DNA of 64,000 nt from UBA2965 sp036526135 (GTDB lineage: Bacteria > Pseudomonadota > Gammaproteobacteria > Pseudomonadales > Azotimanducaceae), in assembly GCA_036526135.1 (NCBI GenBank), contig DATCZA010000070.1:1-64000 (forward strand). The letters run 5' to 3'. Below the pieces are notes generated by a model. That model did not search any database. It was not told the origin of the DNA and saw nothing but the letters and a program-made list of their open reading frames with translations. Shown here in pieces: positions 1 to 8,059 of this stretch; the stretch's first letter is position 1, and the number at the start of each line of letters is the position of its first letter. Made by a program: the position numbers and the translations under genes.

Positions 1-2
1 TC

Positions 3-41
3 AACCTACTGGGAGCGCAGAAGATCATCGAGGCGATCTAA
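3..41 (+). CDS. Possible 3' end of a gene cut by the window edge
   Basis: The first bases read as an open frame with the peptide NLLGAQKIIEAI followed by a TAA stop at 39-41. The composition is protein-like and helical, but 12 residues are too few to assign a family. It could equally be a chance open frame. The sequence left of the window would decide. Confidence 0.25.
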   Translation, partial: NLLGAQKIIEAI

Positions 42-160
42 CGAGATCGTTTGCCTTGAGAAAATCGAACGCAATCTCGCGAATCTAGCGCTGCGCCAGC
101 CGTGGAAGTGGATACGCGCCAGTGTCCGAACCGAAATCCACGAGTTCTCACACGGCCACG

Positions 161-258
161 GCCGGTAGCGGTCTATTGCGCGGCACAATAGCGACGTCGG
201 CTTCGCGCTCCAAAGCAGACGTTCCGGACCCTGGGCGGTGATGCCTGCTTACGACCCT
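161..258 (+). repeat. Dispersed hairpin repeat, copy A
   Basis: About 98 bp that line up over their whole length with 3582-3680, 1668-1760 and 18936-19030. Each full copy starts with a GCCGATAGCGG-like block, then carries an imperfect hairpin (here GTCGGCT, an 11-base loop, AGCAGAC) and ends with a GTGATGCC-type block. All copies are in the same orientation. This one lies just 5' of the 319-864 gene. Confidence 0.75.
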
Positions 259-318
259 AAACCACTTTTGACCTAGCCGTCCATGCGTGACCGCCCACTA
301 CGTAATGCTCGTGGGCGA

Positions 319-864
319 TCACATGCATATCGAGCTAGTCGTGGGTACGGTACCGTTCTTGCTCGGGAGTGCCGACGCGATCTTCGTCCACGCTTCACCT
401 ATGTCTATGCCGTCCTTCTCCAAAACGCTGTCTACATACTCCGAAAACTCGGAATCAAAGTAATCGCGTCCAGCGTTATCCCAGTATGCTCTTCCAAACT
501 CCCCAGACAGGTACCAATGTGCGTAGTTGTCGACCTCCGACCTCCAATCGTCCTGCGAGAAAAGGCCCTCCTTTGACAGTTCGTAGTTTCGGTAGACGAG
601 ATTCATCGCTGTATAGAGATACGAGTCCAACACCACATAGTCAGACAGATCAAGCTTCTCGGGGCATTCGATCGATTTTGCAATGGCGTCCTTAGGCACC
701 TGATCCATCAAGGATTGCCAAAGTTCGTTTTCGATGGCGTTACCTTCGTTGATCAACTCTACGCGTGCCAACTCTGAATTCTGGTTCAGCTCCAGCACGA
801 CCAGAAGGAGGCCCAGGAACACCGCGACATTTGTTCCAAGTGCTAACCAGTTTTCCCAGCTCAT
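319..864 (-). CDS. One-helix membrane protein of unknown function, paralogue 1 of 5
   Basis: 181 residues; function not recognised. One hydrophobic helix lies at about residues 8-26 and is followed at once by a polar VLELNQNSELAR stretch. The rest is a charged, soluble, probably cytoplasmic helical domain ending in the pattern W...F.EY...VL. The same layout (helix, YLA.Q.R.NT-type junction, late Trp and Phe pattern) recurs at 1134-1604, 7625-8047, 9651-10139 and 19282-20028, so this is a diverged family duplicated within 20 kb. It lies alone between repeat copies. Existence as a gene is well supported by the paralogy; no function is claimed. Confidence 0.7.
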   Translation of the reverse strand: MSWENWLALGTNVAVFLGLLLVVLELNQNSELARVELINEGNAIENELWQSLMDQVPKDAIAKSIECPEKLDLSDYVVLDSYLYTAMNLVYRNYELSKEGLFSQDDWRSEVDNYAHWYLSGEFGRAYWDNAGRDYFDSEFSEYVDSVLEKDGIDIGEAWTKIASALPSKNGTVPTTSSICM

Positions 865-1048
865 CTGATACCTACCACTACACGCACGTCTTCAGGGTAC
901 CGTGGCTACGGCAAGCCCGCTGACCAGCTCGATCTGCGTAGCTTACAACGGAATCGGCAAGAGGCTGCTGTTGGCCGACAGGGCACGAGGTCGAACCCGG
1001 GTGCTGACCGCGCTCACTCGTAGCTGCCGCTTTCGGTGAAGTCGGAAT

Positions 1049-1100
1049 ACCAGCGCCCGCGCTCCAAAGCCGCCATTCGCTTGCGCCGTTCCTGAAGTAC
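1049..1100 (+). repeat. Degenerate copy of the dispersed repeat (copy G)
   Basis: The core GCGCTCCAAAGC, followed by GCCATTCGC, matches the centre of copy A (161-258), but the flanks have decayed. It sits between paralogues 1 and 2, where a cassette-like arrangement would predict a repeat. A chance match is possible. Confidence 0.35.
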
Positions 1101-1133
1101 GATAGTCGTGAGCAATCCGAAAAGCGGGAGAAG

Positions 1134-1604
1134 ATGGTGGAAAGACTCAATCATTGGTTGGCGTTAATCGGCAACCTTGGGGTAATCGCTGGGATCGTTT
1201 TCCTGGCTTACGAAATACAGGCGAATACTAACGCCGTGAGATCGGCCACCTATCAGGCGTTCAATGACAGTAGTTTCTCCTGGGCCGACTCTGCAATCGA
1301 AAACGCTGCGATTATGGCGAAGGCGGCCGCGAACGGCAGTTTGGCTGAGTTGTCCCCGAAAGAGCGAATCATATGGGACCGCTTTATGTTCAAGACATTC
1401 ACCGTTATGGAATCTAATTATCTGCATCATCGCGCAGGCTCCATGGATGATGATGTCTTTGAGTCGAAGATCAGTGGATCTATCGGAGCCATATTGAATG
1501 AGCCTTTGTGGATTGAATCTTGGAACCGCGCAGGGTTCCTGCTTCCGGAATTCAAGGAGTATATGAACTCGCGCCTCAGAGCTACCAAAATTAGCGGCAG
1601 TTAA
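1134..1604 (+). CDS. One-helix membrane protein of unknown function, paralogue 2 of 5
   Basis: 156 residues. A transmembrane helix spans about residues 9-27 (LALIGNLGVIAGIVFLAY), followed by EIQANTNAVR, the family junction motif. The cytoplasmic part contains a YLHHRAG stretch comparable with YLYLYRAG of the paralogue at 19282-20028, and ends W..AGFLLPEF.EYM. The ATG follows an AGAAG stretch that could serve as a weak ribosome site. It is transcribed away from paralogue 1 and bounded downstream by repeat copy C. A membrane-tethered sensor or regulator is possible but unproven. Confidence 0.7.
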   Translation: MVERLNHWLALIGNLGVIAGIVFLAYEIQANTNAVRSATYQAFNDSSFSWADSAIENAAIMAKAAANGSLAELSPKERIIWDRFMFKTFTVMESNYLHHRAGSMDDDVFESKISGSIGAILNEPLWIESWNRAGFLLPEFKEYMNSRLRATKISGS

Positions 1605-1667
1605 GGCGGTCGTGTCGCACATCTTGCCGGCGTTACTGCAGACCCCGGCGTAGGCACTTCCCTCCTT

Positions 1668-1760
1668 GCCGATAGCGGAAGTTAGCGGGCACGAACCAAA
1701 ACGTCCGCGTCCCGCTCTAAAGCGGACAATCCGAGGCGGGGATGCTGAGGTTCGCTCGCG
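1668..1760 (+). repeat. Dispersed hairpin repeat, copy C
   Basis: Starts GCCGATAGCGG and carries the best hairpin of the set: GTCCGC and GCGGAC form a perfect six-base stem around a 13-base loop (1702-1726). The remainder follows copies A and B. It lies between paralogue 2 and the kinase gene. Confidence 0.75.
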
Positions 1761-1809
1761 TCCCCACCGTTCCTACCAGCGGGACGGCGCCCAAGCTCGG
1801 GAACACACT

Positions 1810-2910
1810 TCAAAGCCCGCGCAACAGGCCGGCGGTGTCGAAGTCCGCGGCAAGATCGACCATCTGATCGATGAGTACCTGGCGCATGTCGGCGCCGTAG
1901 GAGGCGGCTTCCCGCTCCAGGATGCTAAGGTCTGTGGCGCCGAAGGCATTGGTGTGTATCAGCAGGTTGATGAGGCTGCCGGTGGCCAGGTCCTCGTGGA
2001 GCCCATCCATGTCGTAGCCCGCGACGCCGCAGCGCGCCAGCCCATTGAGATAGCCCGCCAGGATCTCGGGTTGCAGACTGCGCCGGGTCTGGGAGGACAG
2101 CGTCGCGCCCATCACCCGCGCCAGATCCCAGGGCCCGGGCGCAACGTAGGGGAACTGCCAATCGAAGACGGCCAGTCGACCGGCGCCTTCAGCGGTGGGA
2201 AAGAATATCTGCTTGAAGTGATAGTCCCCGTGCACGAGGGCGAATGGGCGGGTTGCCAGATAGGCGAGCAGAGCCTCCCACTTGTCCAGAGCGAGGCGCA
2301 CGGTGGCAATGAAATCGTCGGTCAGGGCGGGGCCGAGCTTGGCGATGGCCCGCTCGAGGTTGACCGGCGTGTCTGCGCGCCAGTTGTTCCAGTAGACCGC
2401 CTCGTCGAGCTGAATTGCCCAATCGAAGCGGCGCGCCTCGGAGCTGTTCCACCACCTGGCGTGGAAGGACGGCAGCAGCGCGATCGCATCGCGCGCCTGA
2501 GCTTCGGAGATACCCCAGGACGGGCAGATACCGTCTGACAGATCCTCCAGCAGGAGGACGAACTGGTAGTTCTCCGGGTCAAATGACCCGTAATAGCACT
2601 CTGGAACCGGCAGGCCCACATCTTCGACCTGGTTGTAGAACGCCACCTCGCGGCGGTACAGGTCCATGGATTTCACGATGTCGAGCGTGTCCGCATTGCG
2701 GGTGTTGACCTTGCCGAACATTCTGTCCGGCAGCCGGGTATCTCCGTTGTACTCCAACGTCAGCAGAATGGTGTCCGCCGTCTGCCCGGGAGTCTCGTGA
2801 TAGACAGCCCGCACATCCTTCACGTACGCATTACTCTCCGCTAGCCGGGCGGCCAGGGCGCTCTGCAACCAGTCGACCGTGAAATCTTGTGGCTTGGCAG
2901 GTATCACCAA
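1810..2910 (-). CDS. Ecdysteroid-kinase-like / aminoglycoside phosphotransferase-fold protein
   Basis: 366 residues, the usual length for the EcKL/CHK-like branch of the protein-kinase-like phosphotransferases. The hinge-like LLLEDLSDG lies near residues 119-127, the catalytic loop HGDYHFKQ at 227-234 and the metal-binding VFDWQ at 248-252. The family loop is normally HxDxxxxN; here the final Asn is replaced by Gln234, which may alter or weaken catalysis. A small hydroxylated molecule, such as a sterol, polyol or choline-like compound, is the likely substrate, but the sequence does not name it. A second member lies at 53612-54715. It stands alone between repeats C and D. Confidence 0.85.
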   Translation of the reverse strand: MVIPAKPQDFTVDWLQSALAARLAESNAYVKDVRAVYHETPGQTADTILLTLEYNGDTRLPDRMFGKVNTRNADTLDIVKSMDLYRREVAFYNQVEDVGLPVPECYYGSFDPENYQFVLLLEDLSDGICPSWGISEAQARDAIALLPSFHARWWNSSEARRFDWAIQLDEAVYWNNWRADTPVNLERAIAKLGPALTDDFIATVRLALDKWEALLAYLATRPFALVHGDYHFKQIFFPTAEGAGRLAVFDWQFPYVAPGPWDLARVMGATLSSQTRRSLQPEILAGYLNGLARCGVAGYDMDGLHEDLATGSLINLLIHTNAFGATDLSILEREAASYGADMRQVLIDQMVDLAADFDTAGLLRGL

Positions 2911-3088
2911 TCATCCCCCCTCTGATCACCGATGAAGCGCGCGCAAGAGTAGCATCGGTGCCGTGAGACGCGAAAGCTGGAACAACGATTGGACCATTCG
3001 GGCCGACTAATGCACAGCTCCTATATTCCAGCATGCACCATCCCTCCGGTTGCGAACCGATTACCAATTGGGGGCTGAATGGCAGGAT

Positions 3089-3135
3089 GTTGAAGTCCGC
3101 TCCCTTCCGATAGCGGATGTCGGGGAACGCGGATC
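3089..3135 (+). repeat. Dispersed hairpin repeat, partial copy D
   Basis: Only the central hairpin is well kept: AGTCCGCT, a ten-base spacer, then AGCGGATGT, followed by CGGGGAACGCGGA. Same orientation as the other copies. The start codon of the small open frame at 3117 falls inside it. Confidence 0.55.
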
Positions 3136-3458
3136 CATTATTGTTCCCCCATTCGACCGAGACGCCCATATTGCTGGTTCCAGGCGCGATGCTGCATGAA
3201 TCCCGCGGCATTCTGGGTCAAGAGTTTACGCCGGACTTTGCGCTGAAACACTGCACACCGTACGCATGGACGGTCCGAACTCGATTCATTGCTAAAGGGA
3301 AAACACATCTTACCCATTGGAGCGGTGATTACACCGAAAGGCGCCTCGAAGAGCTTCGCCAGAACCGAGTATCCAATTCTGGGGCCGTCGGCACTGCACG
3401 GTTCATGGGCCGTATAGTGGGCTGGAATCTCGACGAAATGTGGCGTGAAGAAGCGTAA
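3117..3458 (+). CDS. Small hypothetical protein of uncertain reality
   Basis: 113 residues, no recognised domain, no signal peptide and no membrane helix. The C-terminal half (ERRLEELRQNR and VGWNLDEMW) has a protein-like composition. The ATG lies inside repeat D and no clear ribosome site precedes it, so the true start may differ or the frame may not be used. It lies between repeat copies D and B, in the position of a cassette gene. Alternative: chance open frame. Confidence 0.35.
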   Translation: MSGNADPLLFPHSTETPILLVPGAMLHESRGILGQEFTPDFALKHCTPYAWTVRTRFIAKGKTHLTHWSGDYTERRLEELRQNRVSNSGAVGTARFMGRIVGWNLDEMWREEA

Positions 3459-3581
3459 TACTTTGCGCTCCTGGCATCGTCTCCAGGGCGCAAATGTAGG
3501 ACTGAAGATATCTTGGCGGCCCTTGCTAACGCGGCACCTTAATTCAAGTGAATCTACGACGCTCCAATGTGTCGCCTAATC

Positions 3582-3680
3582 GCCGATAGCGATTCATTGC
3601 ACTGCACAATGGCCACGTCCGCTTCCCGCCCGATAGCAGACGTTCCGCGGTATGGCCGGTGATGGCCGCTTCCGATCCGG
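3582..3680 (+). repeat. Dispersed hairpin repeat, copy B
   Basis: The closest match to copy A, with long shared blocks (GCCGATAGCG, ATTGC, GCACAAT, GCAGACGTTCC, CCGGTGATG). The hairpin is GTCCGCT with AGCAGAC around a ten-base loop. The rest of the 410-base gap 3459-3868 shows nothing else that I can identify. Confidence 0.75.
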
Positions 3681-3868
3681 AGCGGACAGAGTTGTGCTCC
3701 GGATTGGTGGCGCGTAGACGTTAGATCGCTGTTCAGACCGGCTTCTTAACCGCCAATCTGGAGGGAACGCAGGCGGCCCTAACGGTTTCGTCCTGCCTCG
3801 TCGCAATAATCCTATGGTACGTTACGGTTGGCGCATCGAGTTCATGAAGGAGAACTGTTCTGGAACGC

Positions 3869-4726
3869 ATGATTGAACTTTCCAATGGCCACAGCGTCTG
3901 GTCAAAGACCGTGGGAGATGGGTCGGGTTTGCCATTACTCTTGCTGCATGGAGGTCCCGGTGCAGGGCACGACTATCTCGAGCCGCTCGAGGTGCTGAGC
4001 TCGGAACGCCCCGTGATCTTTTATGACCAGTTGGGTTGCGGTAAATCTGACAAGCCGTCCAGCAAAGCTTTGTGGACCATTGAACGCTTCGCAGACGAAG
4101 TGCAGGAGGTGCGCGAAGCGCTGGGTCTCGACCGGTGCCATATCCTTGGCCAAAGCTGGGGCGGATGGCTGGGCATCGAGTACGTATTGCGTCAGCCGGA
4201 AGGACTGGCGAGTTTCGTAGCCGCCTCAACCTCGGCCTCTGTTCGCGAGTTTTCTGCTAACTGCGACCGCCTGATAGCGCAGATGCCGGAAAAACATCGC
4301 GATGCGCTGCATCACTATGGCGCCCGCGGCGAGATCGAACACGAAGATTACGTGGCAGCTGAAGAATTCTTCTATTCTGAGCATCTGTGCCGGCTAGAAA
4401 AGTGGCCGGATTGTCTTGGACGTACTATTGAAAACCTCGATGGCAACGACGTCTATTACACGATGAACGGCCCAAATGAGTTCGCCACGATTGGCAACCT
4501 GCGCTACTGGGACCGCACCGCCGACCTCGACCAGATCAAAGTGCCCGTGCTGATTACCTGTGGGCGCTACGATGAGCTGGGCCCGACGTGTGCAGCAACC
4601 CTGCAGGACGGTATTGAGAACGCCCAGACCGTAATATTTGAAGAAAGTGCCCACGTAGCCCATATCGAGGAAGCGGAGGCGTATGCCAGATGCTTATCGG
4701 AATTCCTGAAGGCGCATGACTCATAG
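3869..4726 (+). CDS. Proline iminopeptidase-like alpha/beta hydrolase (peptidase S33 family)
   Basis: 285 residues, a full-length member. The oxyanion-hole motif HGGPG is at 27-31, DQLGCGKSD at 53-61 and the nucleophile elbow GQSWGG at 94-99 (Ser96); Asp235 (GRYDE) and His262 (AHVAH) complete the triad. MNGPNEF near 189-195 is typical of the proline iminopeptidase and L-amino acid amidase subgroup, so it probably releases N-terminal residues from small peptides or cleaves amino acid amides in the cytoplasm. There is no signal peptide. GAAGGAGAAC lies about 15 bases upstream of the chosen ATG, rather far, so the start is slightly uncertain. Monocistronic. Confidence 0.88.
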   Translation: MIELSNGHSVWSKTVGDGSGLPLLLLHGGPGAGHDYLEPLEVLSSERPVIFYDQLGCGKSDKPSSKALWTIERFADEVQEVREALGLDRCHILGQSWGGWLGIEYVLRQPEGLASFVAASTSASVREFSANCDRLIAQMPEKHRDALHHYGARGEIEHEDYVAAEEFFYSEHLCRLEKWPDCLGRTIENLDGNDVYYTMNGPNEFATIGNLRYWDRTADLDQIKVPVLITCGRYDELGPTCAATLQDGIENAQTVIFEESAHVAHIEEAEAYARCLSEFLKAHDS

Positions 4727-4921
4727 AAATCAGCATACGCTTGCTGCGCATATCACCGGCGCTGAATGGCTGGCCTAGAATGATCGTGCAATCGAATTCA
4801 ATGACTCGCCGGGCTGCCAGCGGTCCCACATCTGCACCTTCCGCCCTTCACTGTAATAGCGCCCGCGTCTTCCCTTCAACTGCAACACTCCTTTTCCCTA
4901 ACAGGAGACTAGGCTGTTGCG

Positions 4922-4949
4922 TTGACCAGTTTAATCCGCAGTCTAAATC
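4922..4949 (+). promoter_or_regulatory. Possible sigma-70 promoter for the binding protein-channel operon
   Basis: TTGACC (4922-4927) and TAAATC (4944-4949) are separated by 16 bases in the 306-base gap before the operon. The -10 box is weak. This is the best candidate by eye and implies a leader of about 75 bases. A TAGAAT at about 4996 is an alternative -10. The rest of the gap shows no other signal. Confidence 0.3.
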
Positions 4950-5032
4950 GGACTTATTTCACCTCGTTTCAGGCCATCTTTCGTCCCAGACTATGTAGAA
5001 TCTCTACCAACTGATCCGGAGCTCCAGCTCAC

Positions 5033-6331
5033 ATGCAGGTACCGTTCCCTCACCACTCGGTGCGCCTTAGGTTCGCGCTGCTCGCCACGTTGCTTGCAAC
5101 GGGCTGCGGCGGTGACACGGATGCACCGTCGTTCGACGGGGACGTGCGCGTTGGTATTCTCCACTCCCGAACCGGGACACTCGCTCTTTCGGAAAACACG
5201 GTCGCGGAGGCAGAGCTCCTCGCCATTCGAGAGATCAACGAGATGGGAGGAATCCAGGTCGGAAACGCCCGGCTGAGGATCGTTCCGGTCGAGGAAGACG
5301 GGCAGTCTGACCCATCTGTCTTCGCGACGCGCCTGTCCCGGATGATCGATCAGGACGGGGTCAAGGTCGTGTTCGGCGGATGGACGTCGGCGAGCCGAAA
5401 GGCCATGGTCCCGGTTCTCGAGGCTCGCGACCACTTGCTCTTCTATCCGATCCAGTACGAGGGGGAGGAGTGCTCCGCCAACGTCCTGTATGCCGGCGCG
5501 ACTCCCAACCAGCAGGCGGGCCCCGCGATCGCATGGCTGCTCGAGAACCGGGGGCGGCGTTTCGTCCTGGCGGGTTCCGACTATGTCTATCCTCGCACCG
5601 CCAACGCGATCATCCGCCGGCAGATCGCTGCCCTCGGGGGAGAGATTACCGGGGAGTTCTACATCGATCTCGGTGAGATGAGTCTCGAACCGCTCGTACG
5701 GAATATCGAGGCGAGCCTCCCCAGCGGCGGCGTTATCGTGAACACGATCAACGGAGACTCCAACGTTGCCTTCTTTGAGAGCCTGCAACGAGCGGGGATC
5801 ACGGGTGACGCGGGTTACTCCGTGATGAGTTTCTCACTAGCGGAGGAAGAGATTGCGGCGATGGGCGCCCAGGCGATGGTAGAGACTCTTGCCGCGTGGA
5901 GTTTCTTCCAGAGCCTGGAGACGCCGGGGTCGATCGAATTCACCCGGCGGTTTCGTGATGCGTACGGAGCACATCGGGTGACGAGCGACCCGGCAGCCAC
6001 CGGGTACAGCATGGTCCATCTGTGGGCCGCGGCGGTCGAGAAGGCGGGCTCGGTGGAGCCGGAGGCGGTGCGAGACGCGCTTCCTGGCGTCACAATCGCG
6101 TCGCCGCTTGGTGAGTTGGCCGTCCTGAGCAACCACCACGTCCGGAAGGCCACACTGATCGGTGAGGTCCAGCCCGACGGCCAGTTCAAGATCCTGCATG
6201 CCGAAGAACCGATTATCCCCACAGCGTGGTCGCCGTGGCTTCCCGAGAACGAGGGGTTTGTGTGTGACTTCAGCCAGGAGCGGCCCGATGCGAGCCGGTT
6301 CCGCTCGGGCGAATCCGGAGACGACCCATGA
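5033..6331 (+). CDS. UrtA-type urea/short-chain amide-binding lipoprotein (orphan ABC solute-binding protein)
   Basis: 432 residues. A lipobox ends a short signal peptide (LLATGC, Cys25) with Gly at +2, so a lipid-anchored periplasmic protein is expected. The mature part is a type I periplasmic binding fold and follows UrtA/AmiC/FmdD closely: VGILHSRTGTLALSE, FGGWTSASRK, LLFYPIQYEGEEC, GSDYVYPRTAN and NTINGDSNVAFF are all recognisable. UrtA normally feeds the UrtBCDE urea importer, but no permease or ATPase gene is present here. Instead the stop overlaps the start of an ion-channel gene by four bases (ATGA), so the protein probably serves as a ligand-binding partner of the channel. Ligand urea or a related amide: inferred from family only. 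Confidence 0.9.
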   Translation: MQVPFPHHSVRLRFALLATLLATGCGGDTDAPSFDGDVRVGILHSRTGTLALSENTVAEAELLAIREINEMGGIQVGNARLRIVPVEEDGQSDPSVFATRLSRMIDQDGVKVVFGGWTSASRKAMVPVLEARDHLLFYPIQYEGEECSANVLYAGATPNQQAGPAIAWLLENRGRRFVLAGSDYVYPRTANAIIRRQIAALGGEITGEFYIDLGEMSLEPLVRNIEASLPSGGVIVNTINGDSNVAFFESLQRAGITGDAGYSVMSFSLAEEEIAAMGAQAMVETLAAWSFFQSLETPGSIEFTRRFRDAYGAHRVTSDPAATGYSMVHLWAAAVEKAGSVEPEAVRDALPGVTIASPLGELAVLSNHHVRKATLIGEVQPDGQFKILHAEEPIIPTAWSPWLPENEGFVCDFSQERPDASRFRSGESGDDP

Positions 6332-7458
6332 GCCCGACGCAGCGGATCAGCACTCTCCTGACGGTGCTGCTGCTTCTCTTGCTGGTTGGTTGGCGAGGGC
6401 TCGCGGCCGTGTACCAGGCATCGGGGGCCGTGACGTATGAACATAACCCGGGCGAACTCACCGAGTCGTTGAGCCCCCAGATTCCGATCGCTGAGGCGAC
6501 GGCGGGTCAGCACGTGATTTTTATGGGCATGCACATAGAGAGGATCTACGAACTCTCCCTGCAGTCGCGGACGTTCACGGCGGATGGCTATGTCTGGATC
6601 GAATGGTCGAGGCGTACGCAACAGTTCATGGAGGCCCAGGGACTGCGGGCGTCGGAGCTCATTCATCTGGTCAACCGGATTGAACGGTGGGACTCGAGTT
6701 TCGAGCCGGAAACGGAGGAGCCCGCGATACTCTCGGCGGGGCGCCGGTATCAGCGATTCCACTTCTCAAGTCGTTTCCACGACGATCAGATAAACTTTGA
6801 GCGCGATCCCTTCGATGTCCTGATCCTTCCCATCATGGTCGAGATCGCGCCAGATGTTCTGTCCGACAAGTACGCCCAGGCCCTGCTCTACCCCCACCAA
6901 CAGCAGGACGGGTTGCTCGGTGAGTCGGGCAGCCTGAGTGGCTACCGGCTACAGGGTGCTTCACTGCAGGCGCTGCTGCACCGCTATCCGTCGCGCTTTG
7001 GGTCTTGGTATCAACCCACGAAAAGCTTGGTCCGGCTGGAAATCCAATACCGGGCTGACTACTGGAGCGCCTTTGTGCGCTGGGTCCTGCCTATCCTGGT
7101 GGTCATGTCCATCGTAATCTTGACGCCGACGGTCGTCGGGTCCCACTCTGATATCCGGCTGGCCGTGCCGACGACCGCCCTGCTGGCATTGGTCTTCATG
7201 CACCAGGCGTATCGGTCCGGCCTTCCCCCGCTCCCGTACCTGACGCTGTTGGACGCCATGTTCAGCTGGGGATACCTGACTTGTGTCGGGCTGTTCGCTC
7301 TGTTCACGTGGGGCACCAACGTGTACGCCAGTGCTCCTGAGCACAAAAAACTGGCCGCTGCGACTCAGATCGATCGCGTCGACGTGGTCTTCCAGGTGCT
7401 GTCGTTAGGCACTTTCGTGGTCCTAATACTGGTGCTGTGGTTGAGCACCGGCTCGTGA
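6328..7458 (+). CDS. Pentameric ligand-gated ion channel (prokaryotic Cys-loop/Pro-loop receptor)
   Basis: 376 residues. A hydrophobic signal segment (about 8-28) precedes a beta-rich extracellular domain carrying DPFD at 160-163, the Pro-loop signature of the superfamily; no disulfide-forming Cys pair is present, as usual in bacteria. Four membrane helices follow: M1 about 250-270, M2 275-296, M3 304-327, M4 352-373. The M2-M3 loop RSGLPPLPYLT matches the GLIC loop NLPKTPYMT. Aligned with GLIC, M2 has Asp275 at -2', Thr283 at 6' and Leu286 at 9', which suggests an acidic inner ring and the classic hydrophobic gate, hence probably a cation channel. GGAG lies about 8 bases before the start inside the upstream gene, indicating translational coupling to the binding protein. 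The ligand is unknown. Confidence 0.92.
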   Translation: MSPTQRISTLLTVLLLLLLVGWRGLAAVYQASGAVTYEHNPGELTESLSPQIPIAEATAGQHVIFMGMHIERIYELSLQSRTFTADGYVWIEWSRRTQQFMEAQGLRASELIHLVNRIERWDSSFEPETEEPAILSAGRRYQRFHFSSRFHDDQINFERDPFDVLILPIMVEIAPDVLSDKYAQALLYPHQQQDGLLGESGSLSGYRLQGASLQALLHRYPSRFGSWYQPTKSLVRLEIQYRADYWSAFVRWVLPILVVMSIVILTPTVVGSHSDIRLAVPTTALLALVFMHQAYRSGLPPLPYLTLLDAMFSWGYLTCVGLFALFTWGTNVYASAPEHKKLAAATQIDRVDVVFQVLSLGTFVVLILVLWLSTGS

Positions 7459-7624
7459 TGGGATCAAGTGAATAGGGACCATACCGGCCGGATCGCTCGA
7501 ACGGAGGTGGTAGGCTCCGGGCACGCGCGGTCTTCGTAGTTCCGTCCTGGCTGATCAGGGATCTTGACTGGGTCCGGTGCGAATGAGCGAGGCCGGTCCT
7601 GATGTCTCGTGAACGTTCGTCAAA

Positions 7625-8047
7625 TCAGGAATCGGCCTTTGCTACGCCGGGTCTGAGGTCTGCGAGAGCCGCATTGACCTGCGCCCGATACTCCGGGAAA
7701 TTCAGATCCATAACGCTCTTCTGGATTCTGTCCCACTCAGGCAGGAGTCCTGGATTCCTCTGAAGGATATCTGCCAGATACCTCCAGTAAGCCTCGTCGT
7801 CATAGAAAGTGCCTGAGTGGCGGCTGAATTGATCAGATACGGCTGAAGAGATGAATAGTTCGTCTGCAAAAAATCCCAGCTGGACTCGTTCTCGTTCCGA
7901 GAGACTCTCTCCGCTGTTTGCCTTGGCCAGCGCAGCAGCATCGGTATTCTGGACGATCGTGTTTCTCCAAATCTCGTGTCCCTTGCTGCGGCCTTCGGCT
8001 ATGGAGCTTCTTTGGTATTGACGTACTTGAACACTCATCAATCCCAA
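7625..8047 (-). pseudogene. Paralogue 3 of the one-helix membrane family, lacking its helix
   Basis: About 140 residues beginning at a TTG (8047) or an ATG (8038). The first residues, GLMSVQVRQYQRSS, correspond to the family junction that normally follows the membrane helix (compare YLAVQIRQNTNAS at 19282-20028), so the helix itself is missing. The late pattern W.RYL, then LPEWDRIQ and FPEYRAQV, is kept. The frame lies directly after, and in phase with, the TAG stop of the TPR protein gene (shared stop at 8060-8062), consistent with a recombination junction. A functional soluble variant cannot be excluded. Confidence 0.6.
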
Positions 8048-8059
8048 CCGTTGCCTTCG

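Noticed and set aside
878..1150. Minus-strand frame of 90 codons between paralogues 1 and 2
   Set aside because: Ser/Arg-rich composition without any domain; it overlaps the decayed repeat copy and the start of the 1134 gene.
161..4726. Classical integron with attC sites
   Set aside because: No integrase gene is present, no consistent GTTRRRY/RYYYAAC ends could be seen on the repeats, and genes point both ways. Only the cassette-like spacing remains.
5033..6331. The binding protein as part of a urea ABC importer operon
   Set aside because: No permease or ATPase gene occurs on either side; the only coupled gene is the channel.
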